A DNA stretch of 45,934 nucleotides. Origin: Gordonia sp. ABSL11-1. Its GTDB lineage: Bacteria; Actinomycetota; Actinomycetes; Mycobacteriales; Mycobacteriaceae. Positions 17,838-25,423 of the stretch are shown here, one piece after another. The stretch is from positions 1-45,934 of the forward strand of contig NZ_JASXSI010000031.1 in assembly GCF_030315685.1 (NCBI RefSeq). Reading direction: 5' to 3'. Each line of letters begins with the position of its first letter. Position 1 is the first letter of the stretch. The translations under genes were made by a program, and so were the position numbers. The notes under the pieces are model-generated. The model did no database searches. It was not told the DNA's origin and saw only the letters and a list, made by a program, of their open reading frames with translations.

Positions 17838-18509
17838 TCAGTCGAGTCGGATTCGGTAACCCGCGCCCCGGACGGTCTCGATGCTCCGGACGCCGAACGG
17901 TGCGTCGACGCGTTTGCGGAGGTAGCCGACGTAGACCTCGACGATGTTGGGATCACCCTCGAAGTGCTCGTCCCACACCGAATGCAAGATGTCGGACTTG
18001 GAACAGACGGTCCCGGCGTTGCGGATCAGGTACTCGAGCACGGCGAACTCCCGCGGCGTCAGCGTGACCGGTACGTCCCCGCGGCGGACGAGATGTTCCG
18101 CGGGGTCGAGCACGAGGTCACCCGCGCGGAGCCGGGCGGGCCGTTCCGGCGCGCCACGACGCAGCAGCGCCCGGAGCCGCGCCTTGAGCACGACGACCGA
18201 GAACGGCTTGACGAGGTAATCGTCGGCGCCGTAGTCGAGAGCCTCCGCCTCGTCGTACTCGCCGTCCTTGGCGGTGAGCATGAGCACCGGCGTCCACACC
18301 TCGCGCTCACGCAGACGCTGCAGGACCTGATATCCGTTCAGCCCCGGCATCATGATGTCGAGCACGATCACGTCGAAATGCGCCTCGGTGGCACGCCACA
18401 GGCCGTCCGTTCCGTCGTGTGCCACGGTCACCGCCCAACCGTCACTGACCAGCATGCGCCGGACGGTTTCCGCGGCCCGGGTGTCGTCGTCGACGACGAG
18501 GGCATGCAC
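17838..18509 (-). CDS. OmpR/PhoB-type response regulator
   Basis: A 223-residue DNA-binding response regulator. The receiver domain (1-115) starts with VVDDDT, has phosphoacceptor Asp51 in VLDIMMPGLNGY, Thr in LMLTAKD and Lys in YLVKPFS. The C-terminal winged helix (about 125-223) holds LTPREFAVLEYLIRNAG, the recognition-helix region DPNIVEVYVGYLRKRVD and the wing ETVRGAGYRIR. The GTG start at 18509 lies 5 bp after the Fpg stop, so it is probably cotranscribed with the glycosylase gene. The long frame to 18944 is a shadow of that gene. The gene ends 12 bp from the end of the histidine kinase, facing it. Pairing with that kinase is inferred from adjacency. Confidence 0.93.
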   Translation of the reverse strand: MHALVVDDDTRAAETVRRMLVSDGWAVTVAHDGTDGLWRATEAHFDVIVLDIMMPGLNGYQVLQRLREREVWTPVLMLTAKDGEYDEAEALDYGADDYLVKPFSVVVLKARLRALLRRGAPERPARLRAGDLVLDPAEHLVRRGDVPVTLTPREFAVLEYLIRNAGTVCSKSDILHSVWDEHFEGDPNIVEVYVGYLRKRVDAPFGVRSIETVRGAGYRIRLD

Positions 18510-18514
18510 GGCAG

Positions 18515-19405
18515 CTACTTCAGCAGTCGCGACATCCGGCGATCGGCCAACACCTTGCCGCCGGTCTGACACGTCGGGCAGTACTGGAATGACCGGTCGG
18601 AGAAGGACACCTCGCGGATCGTGTCCCCGCACACCGGGCACGGCAATCCGGTTCGCGCGTGCACCCGCAGCCCGGTTCGCTTCTCCGACTTCAGGCGGGC
18701 CACCTCTTGGCCCTCGAGGCGCCCGATCGCGCCGGTCAACACGGACCTCGCCGTGTCGAACAACGTGTCGACCTGCTCGGCCGACAACGACTTCGCGGAG
18801 GCGAACGGTGAGAGCTTGGCGGTGTGCAGGATCTCGTCGGAGTAGGCGTTGCCGATCCCGGCGATCGTGCGCTGATCGGTCAGCACGTTCTTGATGCGGC
18901 CCGTCGTGCCGGCCAGGATCGCACCGAACTCCTCGCGGGAACACGACAACACGTCGGGTCCCAGACCGGCGATCCGGTCGATCTCGCCGACGTCACGCAC
19001 GATCCAGACGGCCAACCGCTTCTGTGTGCCCGCCTCGGTGACGTCGAATCCCTCGCCCGGCAGGCCACAGTGCACGCGGATGGCGATGGGCCCCTTGCCT
19101 CCCGGTCGCGGCGGCGTCTGTGAGAGGTGATCGCTCCACCGCAGCCATCCCGCGCGGGACAGGTGGATGACGAGGTTGATCACCGGTTCGGCGCTCGGGG
19201 TGTCGGGTCCGGGAATGGTGCGGATGACCAGGTATTTCCCCAGTCGACCGGCGGATTCGACAATACGTCCGGCCAGCGCCGTGTACGGCGGGTCGGCGGT
19301 CTTCAGCACGGCGAGCGACGCGACATCGACTCGTCGGATGGGGAAGCCGGCCGCGCGCCCGTCTACGTACTCCGCGATGGCCGCCACCTCAGGAAGCTCA
19401 GGCAT
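18515..19405 (-). CDS. Fpg/Nei family DNA glycosylase
   Basis: A 296-residue base-excision repair enzyme. The mature N-terminus PELPEV gives the catalytic Pro2 and Glu3. The helix-two-turn-helix holds TIAGIGNAYSDEILH, the DNA-binding motif of the family. A C4 zinc finger closes the protein: CPVC, then CPTC 17 residues after it. The enzyme removes oxidised bases and cuts the abasic site by beta/delta elimination. The conserved Lys in the ALAGRIVESAGRLGKYL region is present. Whether it prefers 8-oxoguanine (Fpg) or pyrimidine lesions (Nei) cannot be read here; MTB-like genomes carry both kinds. ATG 19405 is fixed by the MPELPEV start. The opposite-strand cysQ begins 25 bp away, so the two promoters overlap. 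Confidence 0.92.
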   Translation of the reverse strand: MPELPEVAAIAEYVDGRAAGFPIRRVDVASLAVLKTADPPYTALAGRIVESAGRLGKYLVIRTIPGPDTPSAEPVINLVIHLSRAGWLRWSDHLSQTPPRPGGKGPIAIRVHCGLPGEGFDVTEAGTQKRLAVWIVRDVGEIDRIAGLGPDVLSCSREEFGAILAGTTGRIKNVLTDQRTIAGIGNAYSDEILHTAKLSPFASAKSLSAEQVDTLFDTARSVLTGAIGRLEGQEVARLKSEKRTGLRVHARTGLPCPVCGDTIREVSFSDRSFQYCPTCQTGGKVLADRRMSRLLK

Positions 19406-19430
19406 GACTCCAGTGTGCTCTAGTAAGAGG

Positions 19431-20171
19431 ATGATCTCGCGTCTTTCCGATGCCGACCTGGCGGCGCAGCTCGCGGACGGCGCCGGTCAGATCCTGCTCG
19501 GCGTGCGCCACGGCGGGCTCCTGCGGGGTCGCCACCTCGGTGATGTCGGCGATGCCATGGCGCAGGCGTGGATCTCCAATGTGATCGTGCGCCATCGACC
19601 GAACGACGCCGTCCTGTCCGAGGAGGGCGCCGACATCGGCGACCGGTCGACCGCGGACCGGGTGTGGATCATCGATCCGCTCGACGGGACCAGTGAGTTC
19701 TCGTCCGGGACGGCCGACTGGGCGGTGCACGTCGCGCTGACCGAGCACGGTTCGGTGACCGAGGCGGCTGTCTCCCTGCCCGCCGTCGGCGAGGTCTTCC
19801 GATCCGACACCGTGAAACCGCCCAGCGGACCGCTCACCCGCCGGATGGCCGCCTCGCGGCGCGGTGGGTCATACGAGAGTGCGTGGGTGTCACGCCGGTT
19901 GTCGCTGAACATGATCGGTATCGGTTCGGCCGGAGCGAAGGCGATGGCGGTGGTGCGCGGAGATGTCGACGCCTACGTGCACGCGGGCGGCCAGTACGAA
20001 TGGGACAACTGTGCACCCGTCGGAGTGGCACTCGCCGCCGACCTGCACTGCAGCCGCCTCGACGGCTCCCCCATCGTCTACAACCAGCCGCAGCCGTACA
20101 TGCCGGATTTCGTCATCTGCCGCAAGGAGATCCGCGACGATCTGCTCGCCACGCTCGACGAGGTGTGGTGA
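19431..20171 (+). CDS. cysQ: CysQ-like 3'(2'),5'-bisphosphate nucleotidase
   Basis: A 246-residue Mg-dependent phosphatase of the inositol monophosphatase fold. Metal-binding motifs are LSEEGAD, DPLDGTSEF and the later YEWDNCAPVGVALAADLH. The N-terminus LSDADLAAQLADGAGQILL matches mycobacterial CysQ closely. The expected role is hydrolysis of 3'-phosphoadenosine phosphates in sulfate assimilation, with possible activity on inositol or fructose phosphates as in other members. Start: ATG 19431 lies directly after AAGAGG. ATG 19404 is in frame, has AGGA about 9 bp upstream and would overlap the first codon of the glycosylase gene; either could be used. The gene is followed by a tandem repeat region and then by convergent cobF. 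Confidence 0.87.
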   Translation: MISRLSDADLAAQLADGAGQILLGVRHGGLLRGRHLGDVGDAMAQAWISNVIVRHRPNDAVLSEEGADIGDRSTADRVWIIDPLDGTSEFSSGTADWAVHVALTEHGSVTEAAVSLPAVGEVFRSDTVKPPSGPLTRRMAASRRGGSYESAWVSRRLSLNMIGIGSAGAKAMAVVRGDVDAYVHAGGQYEWDNCAPVGVALAADLHCSRLDGSPIVYNQPQPYMPDFVICRKEIRDDLLATLDEVW

Positions 20172-20217
20172 GGCCGGTGGCCGTCCGGCAGCGTCACCGC
20201 CATCACCGCCGGGCGTG

Positions 20218-20377
20218 TCCAACTTCTCGCCGATCGTGCCCCAGAATTCGCCGATCGTGTCCAACTTCTCGCCGATCGTGTCCTTGAATTCGCTGACCGT
20301 GCCCAACTTCTCGCCGACCGTGTCCACGATGTGCGCTGGCGGGCACGATCGGCATGATTCAGGGCACGATCGGCGAG
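20218..20377. repeat. 21-bp tandem repeat array with inverted copies
   Basis: Five head-to-tail units of about 21 bp, alternating CAACTTCTCGCCGATCGTG and CAGAATTCGCCGATCGTG types, run from 20218 to about 20322. Two inverted copies of the CTCGCCGATCGTGCCC core lie at 20341-20353 and 20362-20377. RNA from either strand could fold into several alternative hairpins. The array fills most of the 285-bp gap between the ends of cysQ and cobF. The rest, up to 20456, is a G-rich stretch of GGTGGGG blocks. Confidence 0.8.
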
Positions 20378-20456
20378 AGAGGGCGTCGGATCGGCGCTTC
20401 TGGTCAGCGCTTTCGGTGGGGTGGGGGTTTTGGGTGGGGGCTTCTGGTGGGGTGCG

Positions 20457-21212
20457 TCAGGGCTTGCGCAACAGGTAGATGTCCATGATCCAGCCGACAC
20501 GTTCGCGGGCCTCCGACCGGAGTCGGGCGATGCGGTCGGCGACGTCGCCGACGCGGCCGCTGACGAGGATCTCCTCGTCGGCGCCGACGTAGGCGCCCCA
20601 CCAGATGTGGTCGTCGGCATCTGCGGTCCGGCGGAAGGCGAGGTCGCCGTCGAGCATCACGATCTGATTGGTGTCCGCGCCGTCTGGGGTGTCGGCCAGC
20701 CGACGACCCGTCGTGATATGGATCGGTTCACCGATTCGGTTGGCCGCGATCCGGTGTGCCGCGGTGAGAGCACTCGCGCTGGTCACGCCGGGGATCACCT
20801 CGACGTCGAGGTCGAGGTCGGAGTGTTCGGTCAGGTCGTCGACGATACGCAGGGTGCTGTCGTAGAGGGCCGGGTCTCCCCAGACAAGGAACGCGACGAC
20901 CCCTCCGTCGGGCACCTCCGCCCGCAGCGCATCGCCGAATACGGCCGCGCGGGCGGCATGCCAGCGTCGGACCTCGGCGTCATAATCGGCCGGGTCGCGG
21001 TCCCGGGTCGGGTCGACGATCTCGATGACGCGATGATCGGGCGACGCGTGCCGATCCAGGATGCCGCGGCGCAGCGCAACGAGGGAGTCCTTGTCGCCGC
21101 CCTTGTCGAGGACGAGGAAGGCGTCGACGTCGGCGAGTGCGTCGATCGCCTCGAGGGTGATCTGACGTGGGTTCCCGGGCCCGATGCCGATGACCCGCAG
21201 CGTGATCCGCAT
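20457..21212 (-). CDS. cobF: Precorrin-6A synthase (deacetylating) CobF
   Basis: A 251-residue SAM-dependent tetrapyrrole methyltransferase. The N-terminal VIGIGPGNPRQITLEAIDAL is the CobF form of the glycine-rich cofactor loop. FLVWGDPALYDST and VEVIPGVTSASALTAAHRIA are the second and third family motifs. The C-terminal WGAYVGADEEILVSGRVGDV is also typical. The enzyme methylates C1 of precorrin-5 with loss of the acetyl group in the aerobic cobalamin pathway. No other cob gene is in the window. The gene follows an SDR gene with only 7 bp between, so the two are probably cotranscribed. Confidence 0.93.
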   Translation of the reverse strand: MRITLRVIGIGPGNPRQITLEAIDALADVDAFLVLDKGGDKDSLVALRRGILDRHASPDHRVIEIVDPTRDRDPADYDAEVRRWHAARAAVFGDALRAEVPDGGVVAFLVWGDPALYDSTLRIVDDLTEHSDLDLDVEVIPGVTSASALTAAHRIAANRIGEPIHITTGRRLADTPDGADTNQIVMLDGDLAFRRTADADDHIWWGAYVGADEEILVSGRVGDVADRIARLRSEARERVGWIMDIYLLRKP

Positions 21213-21219
21213 CGTCGGA

Positions 21220-22050
21220 TCAGACCCGCACCTTGCGGAGACCGTGCTTGCGCGCGGTCATGTCGAGGATCAGCTGACGCGGCATCAGCCGACGCAGCAG
21301 GAAGACGATTCCGGCTTGGTTCCCCTTGGCGTAGAACGGCTTCGGGTTTTCGGCCAGCGCAGCATCGACGATCACGCGCGCCATCGTGGTGGCGTCGATC
21401 CCCGCGTCCTCGTTCGACCGCGTCGCGGCGGACAGGGTCTCGTACTCCTCGCGATACGGCGACGAATCGCCGATGTGGATGCTACGACGATCACCGATTC
21501 CCGTTGCGATGGTGCCGGGTTCGACGGAGATCATCCGCACGCCGTACGGGGCGACCTCGCGACGCGTCGCGAACGCGAACGCTTTGAGCGCGGATTTCGT
21601 TGCCGCGTAATTGGATCGGAACGCGACGGGAAAACTCGACAGCATCGACCCGACCATGACGACCGTGCCGCGACCACGTTCGCGCATACCCGGCAGCACC
21701 GCCTTCGTGAGCGCGATGGGTCCGAACACATTGACCGCGAACAGCTTCTCGATCGCATCCATCGACGTGTCCTCGAGCGCACCGGCCTGACTCTCGCCCG
21801 CGTTGTTGATCAGGATGTCGACGACACCGATCTTCTGCGCGCACTCGGCGGCGCTGCCGTAATCGGCGTTGTCGAGGGCGACGTAGTTCACGCCGCGAAC
21901 GGGATTCGCGACCGACTCCGGTGTACGACTGGTGCCGTACACCGTGTGTCCACGTTCGACGAACAGACGGGCAACCTCGGCACCGATCCCGCTCGACGCA
22001 CCCGTGACCAGAACGACCTGGGACCTTGCAGTATCAGCCACGTCGAACAC
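21220..22050 (-). CDS. SDR family oxidoreductase
   Basis: A 276-residue classical short-chain dehydrogenase. Motifs are TGASSGIG near residue 16, the basic cofactor-selecting TSRTPES (NADPH type), NNAGESQ, the catalytic Ser in VGSMLSSFP, and SNYAATKSALKAF with Tyr and Lys. After the catalytic core, the C-terminal 60 residues carry a basic segment (LLRRLMPRQLILDMTARKHG) that may bind membranes. The substrate is unknown. The start is GTG 22050 or GTG 22041, three codons apart. It lies upstream of cobF in the same transcript, which may be chance rather than a functional link. Confidence 0.88.
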   Translation of the reverse strand: MFDVADTARSQVVLVTGASSGIGAEVARLFVERGHTVYGTSRTPESVANPVRGVNYVALDNADYGSAAECAQKIGVVDILINNAGESQAGALEDTSMDAIEKLFAVNVFGPIALTKAVLPGMRERGRGTVVMVGSMLSSFPVAFRSNYAATKSALKAFAFATRREVAPYGVRMISVEPGTIATGIGDRRSIHIGDSSPYREEYETLSAATRSNEDAGIDATTMARVIVDAALAENPKPFYAKGNQAGIVFLLRRLMPRQLILDMTARKHGLRKVRV

Positions 22051-22080
22051 CGTAGCGTGTCCGTCGCCTGGGACCCACTA

Positions 22081-22794
22081 TCAGGAGGGACCCGGCTCGC
22101 GGCCCGCCTTGTGGAAATGCGCCGACTCCGCGGCGGACTCGCTGGCGAACCAGATGTCCGGGGCGAGATCGTCGTACGTCGGCTGGTCCGGCGTGTGATA
22201 GGTGCCCGACTCGGCGTCTGCCTTGATCGAATACCCGTCGGGCGGTTCGCCCGAGCCGGTCACCGGTAAGTGTGCGCCGATGGGCACGGGCACCGACTCA
22301 CCGCCGCGACGATACGAACCGACCCCGTCGCCGTGGCCGTGCTGATCCGCGGGCACGGAGAGGTCGGGACTCGTCATCACGTCGTCGGGGAATTCGGGAA
22401 TCGGTGGGATGTCGGCCGGTACGTCGGCGGTCGCCGACGACGACTCCTCCGCGACGATGTCGGTCGGGCCATCGGAGTCTACCGACGGCGCCGGCGCCCC
22501 GGGCGGAGCGGCAGCAGAAAGGGTCACCGATGGCGCAGGCTCACGGACCGGCGGACGCAGAGCACCGTCATCGGCCGACGACCCACCCCGAACCTTCCGG
22601 AAGATCCAGATCAGTACCAGTCCGACGAGGATCAGCACGAACGGGACCAGGAGCCACCACCAGTCGGACTCGTCACCCTCCCGGGCCGTCACCGTCCGTG
22701 TCGTCGCCCCGGCCGACGGCACCGACAGCATCGTCGCCGTCGTCGCCGCGAGCACGCCGAGCGTGACCACCGTGCGTCTGGTCGATGTCGTCAT
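22081..22794 (-). CDS. Secreted/membrane protein with C-terminal sunset domain
   Basis: A 237-residue protein. A cleavable-looking signal peptide (residues 1-30, ending at AGA) is followed by a second hydrophobic helix (WWWLLVPFVLILVGLVLIWIF, about 45-65), then a long Pro/Ala/Ser/Asp-rich linker. The last 60 residues have the pattern of the sunset domain: IKADAESGTYHTPDQPTYDD, then IWFASESAAESAHFHKAG. In mycobacteria this domain is found in ArfC of the ArfABC acid-response operon, with other members in envelope proteins. Its ligand is unknown. Here no arfA-like gene is next to it, so a role in that system cannot be claimed. Confidence 0.8.
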   Translation of the reverse strand: MTTSTRRTVVTLGVLAATTATMLSVPSAGATTRTVTAREGDESDWWWLLVPFVLILVGLVLIWIFRKVRGGSSADDGALRPPVREPAPSVTLSAAAPPGAPAPSVDSDGPTDIVAEESSSATADVPADIPPIPEFPDDVMTSPDLSVPADQHGHGDGVGSYRRGGESVPVPIGAHLPVTGSGEPPDGYSIKADAESGTYHTPDQPTYDDLAPDIWFASESAAESAHFHKAGREPGPS

Positions 22795-23037
22795 GTTCCC
22801 CGTGACCTCGTGTCATCAACAGGCGGATGAATCCGCGCGAAACACCGTTTCGTCCTCAATAGAACACCCGGCGACGACGAATCGGACAACGAAACGCGGA
22901 GAAGGGGCCCAATCGGTGGCAAACCGCGGTGATGACGGCCGACGTACCAAGTCCGTCGGAGTCCCAGTGCTCCCGCGTGAATCTCTTTCAAACCACACAT
23001 TGGGCGCACACCAGCCGGAGGCTGGCAAGGATGTCAC
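22795..23037. other. Intergenic region with displaced tRNA terminator
   Basis: No gene is supported here; the ORFs crossing it have no protein character. The one structure is a perfect 6-bp stem with a 3-base loop (CCAGCC-GGA-GGCTGG, 23011-23025), about 12 bp beyond the left copy of the tRNA repeat. Read on the minus strand it lies just where the terminator of the tRNA-Arg gene would be if the element were absent. Confidence 0.5.
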
Positions 23038-23079
23038 AGTGCTCCCGGCAGGATTCGAACCTGCGACACCGGCTTTAGG
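23038..23079. repeat. attL: 42-bp copy of the tRNA-Arg 3' half
   Basis: These 42 bp are identical to 26216-26257. They contain the 3' part of the tRNA-Arg gene (minus strand): acceptor 3' strand, T arm, variable region and the 3' half of the anticodon loop. Beyond 23079 the match stops abruptly, so this is not a working tRNA. It marks the left end of an integrated element. Confidence 0.92.
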
Positions 23080-23203
23080 GGTACTCGTAATTCCTGGGGT
23101 CCTCCGTCCTGGGGATATAAGCCCTGTTCGTTTGAGAAAACCCAGCTTAGAGTGCATTCTCACTGGCCTCCAGAGGCCCCTAGACCCCTGTGGGACTCCG
23201 CCG

Positions 23204-23265
23204 AAAAAGTGGAGTAAGTGGCGGATCGGCGCCGAAAGTGGCGAGTAAGTGGCAGATGGATCGCG
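23204..23265. repeat. Left-end short repeats, candidate integrase arm sites
   Basis: Two imperfect copies of a motif of the form AAAGTGG(C)GAGTAAGTGGC(A)GAT lie at 23204-23227 and 23234-23265. A third copy, GAAAAAGGTGAATAAGTGGTGGATCGCGCG, is at 26136-26165 beside the right end. Short repeats inside both ends are what arm-type integrase binding sites look like, but no binding can be shown from sequence alone. No gene is seen between attL and 23314. Confidence 0.4.
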
Positions 23266-23314
23266 CTCGAAAGCATCTGTTGAGTGTTCGATTCTTTCGA
23301 ATTACAGTGGAGGC

Positions 23315-23785
23315 ATGAGCGCACCTGTCGACCACACCGTCCTCCCCTCGAAGGAGGAGGACTACGTCTCTGCGCTGAAACTGCTGGCCGGGATCTTGTC
23401 CTCGGACGCTCCATTGAGACTGTCAGCAGATGGCGGCGGCGAGTCAGTTCCGGTGCCGGACAGCGTGCGCAACGTGCTGCAACAAGCCGTCGCCTCACTC
23501 GGCGAACTCAAGGCCGTCACGGTGTCGGAACAGAACACGCTTCTCACCACCCAGGAAGCTGCTGAGTTGCTCGGGATCTCTCGCCCAACGCTCGTGCGCC
23601 TGCTCAAAAGCGACGCAATCCCCTATACCCAGCCGAATCGACACCGTCGCATCCGTCTGGAGGACGTCCTCCAGTACCAACGAGAGTCATCTGCTCAGCG
23701 CCGAGCCATCCTCGACCAGATGACCGACGATGCCCAGGACGACGACATGTATCGAACCGTCAACGGCTTTGTGAAGACACGGTAG
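23315..23785 (+). CDS. HTH excisionase-family protein, likely partner of PIN protein
   Basis: A 156-residue protein with a MerR/excisionase-type helix-turn-helix at about residues 76-120: LLTTQEAAELLGISRPTLVRLLKSDAIPY, then the wing NRHRRIRLEDVLQYQ. The acidic C-terminus (ILDQMTDDAQDDDMY) is of the kind that antitoxins use to bind a toxin. ATG 23315 follows GGAGG closely; a longer frame from 23249 lacks a good ribosome site. The next gene, a PIN-domain protein, starts 16 bp after the stop, so the pair forms one operon. Function as an autoregulating antitoxin is inferred from this pairing. Confidence 0.82.
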   Translation: MSAPVDHTVLPSKEEDYVSALKLLAGILSSDAPLRLSADGGGESVPVPDSVRNVLQQAVASLGELKAVTVSEQNTLLTTQEAAELLGISRPTLVRLLKSDAIPYTQPNRHRRIRLEDVLQYQRESSAQRRAILDQMTDDAQDDDMYRTVNGFVKTR

Positions 23786-23801
23786 GAGCGGGTCAGAGTC
23801 A

Positions 23802-24803
23802 ATGCCGATTCGTGTCGTACTCGACGCTTGTGTCCTTCTGCCATATCAACTCTGCGACACCCTGCTCCGACTAGCCGACGCTGGACTCTTCGTGCCGCTG
23901 TGGTCCACGGAGATCCTCGACGAGGTCGAGCGAAACCTGACTGGCACATTCGACGTAGAGCTGTCCAAGGCACGTCGTCGCGTCCGGCAGATGCAACAGG
24001 CGTTTCCGGATGCGATGGTCGATGGGTGGCAGTCTCTGGAGCCCGCGATGACGAACGATCCGAAGGACCGCCATGTGTTAGCAGCGGCAGTGCAAGGTGG
24101 GGCGGATCTCATCGTCACCGCCAACCTCAAGGACTTCCCCGCGTCTGCTCTTGAGCCTCACGACGTCGAAGCAATCCATCCCGACGACTTCCTGCAAGAC
24201 CAGTACGATCTCGATCCCGAAGCCACGTTGCAGGTTCTGCGAGACCAGCGTGCGGCCTACACTCGCCCGGCGATGTCGTTCGAAGAGTTCCATCGAGCGC
24301 TCGCGGAGACGGTCCCACGCTTCGCTGAGACAGTTGCTGCAGACCAAAGAGCCCTAGCCGCCGACCAATTGGGCATGCCGCTCCCGTTGGAAGCGACCAG
24401 CGACGAAGAAGCCATGGCGGCGTTCTTCCCCGACGGCGACCCATCTTGGTTCACTCCACTCGGGGCAGCTTGGCTGTGGTGGTCTGCTCTCCTCAATCTG
24501 GATGAGGCCGAGGAGGCGGTGCGCGCCCTCACGTGGGTGCCCGATGCCTGGGATTTCCAGGCGGTTGCGACCGAACTAGAGGACTGGGCGATGATGCAGT
24601 TCGTCGACAAGTGCAAGGATGCCCCCGACGAAATTGCCTATGTGAAGCTCATGCCGAGCACAGGCCACTCCATGAGGTCGTTTGGGGAAGGGGCTCTGTC
24701 CGATGTAATGGTGCTGACCGTCATCTTCGACGGAGATCGATGGTTCGTCTGGGGGCTGTCAGACAACTATTTCCCATCGCTCGATGACGTCAGCGGGCAG
24801 TAA
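23802..24803 (+). CDS. PIN-domain protein with long C-terminal extension
   Basis: A 333-residue protein. The N-terminal 130 residues have a PIN ribonuclease pattern: Asp8 in VVLDACVLL, acidic residues in STEILDEVERNL, Asp89 in NDPKDRHVLAAA, and TANLKDFP with Asn108 and Asp111. These positions fit the metal-binding acidic cluster of VapC-type nucleases. A helical stretch follows (to about 185), as in stand-alone PIN toxins of the HTH-paired group. An extra segment of about 140 residues, rich in Trp and acidic residues (WLWWSALLNLDEAEEAV, WVPDAWDF, FDGDRWFVWGLSDNYF), is unlike any domain I recognise. Its final strands resemble an NTF2-like edge, but this is weak. It is encoded 16 bp after its HTH partner on the degenerate element. 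A toxin or phage-defence nuclease role is inferred, not shown. Confidence 0.82.
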   Translation: MPIRVVLDACVLLPYQLCDTLLRLADAGLFVPLWSTEILDEVERNLTGTFDVELSKARRRVRQMQQAFPDAMVDGWQSLEPAMTNDPKDRHVLAAAVQGGADLIVTANLKDFPASALEPHDVEAIHPDDFLQDQYDLDPEATLQVLRDQRAAYTRPAMSFEEFHRALAETVPRFAETVAADQRALAADQLGMPLPLEATSDEEAMAAFFPDGDPSWFTPLGAAWLWWSALLNLDEAEEAVRALTWVPDAWDFQAVATELEDWAMMQFVDKCKDAPDEIAYVKLMPSTGHSMRSFGEGALSDVMVLTVIFDGDRWFVWGLSDNYFPSLDDVSGQ

Positions 24804-24816
24804 CTGATCAGCACAG

Positions 24817-25420
24817 TCAGCTCGCCGCCATGTCCCCCGCCACGATCCACTCATTGGTCGCCCTCTTGCGCAGTGTCAGGACCGAGAACGCAGCCCGGGT
24901 CTTTGAGGGTCCCAGCGGTCCGCAGAGTGACTGCAGATCCTGCGACAAGAGTCACCTGACCGTTTCCAGCCTGCACCAGTTCAATGACCGTGCCGACGGG
25001 GAAGGCGACCGAGCTTCTAGGTGGCACGGTGACCTGCGCCGGACTGATGTTGCTGACCTCGACCGCCCTACTCGCATCACCGAGAACCAGGGTGTAGGAG
25101 CTGGCCAGCGTGACGGCGGTCGTACCGACAAGCTGAGCTGCTCCTAGTGCGGTCGAGATGGCGCCGTCCATCTGCCACTTGGGCACCGCGTGAGCGCTGT
25201 TGGTGGCCTCCCAGCCGAGCTGCACCTGGTTGATGGCGGCCTCGCCAGAGGGCCACACCTGCAGCACCGGGGTGTCCGAGAGCGCCCAGACCTTGGTGCC
25301 GGTCGGGGTCACGGCGGATCCGGTGAACTCGGCATCGACCTCGGCGGAGTTCCACGCGAGATCGAAGGCGAAGTACTGGTCGGCCATCAGTTGCCCGAAA
25401 TGCACCAGCACCTTTGACAT
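24817..25420 (-). pseudogene. Phage tail/fibre-like gene, frameshifted remnant
   Basis: Read on the minus strand, the frame codes for a phage structural domain with SSYTLVLGDASRAVEVSN and VTVPPRSSVAFPVGTVIEL, then QVTLVAGSAVTLRTAG. This block is common at the C-terminus of tail or head-fibre proteins of actinophages. After TLK the frame runs into unrelated residues and stops at 24851. In the next frame the expected ending continues (SVLTLRKRATNEWIVAGDM, then AAS) to TGA 24819-24817. One extra T in the run 24902-24904 explains the shift. The 5' end is also lost: the frame begins abruptly near 25420 with no ribosome site. Confidence 0.8.
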
Positions 25421-25423
25421 CCC

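Noticed and set aside
20218..20377. CRISPR array
   Set aside because: Units follow each other without unique spacers, some copies are inverted, and no cas gene is nearby.
23038..23079. Second tRNA-Arg gene
   Set aside because: Only the 3' half is present. There is no 5' acceptor strand or D arm after 23079, so it is the att repeat.
22816..23163. 115-residue minus-strand ORF across the left att repeat
   Set aside because: It is translated from tRNA and terminator sequence and has no conserved features or ribosome site.
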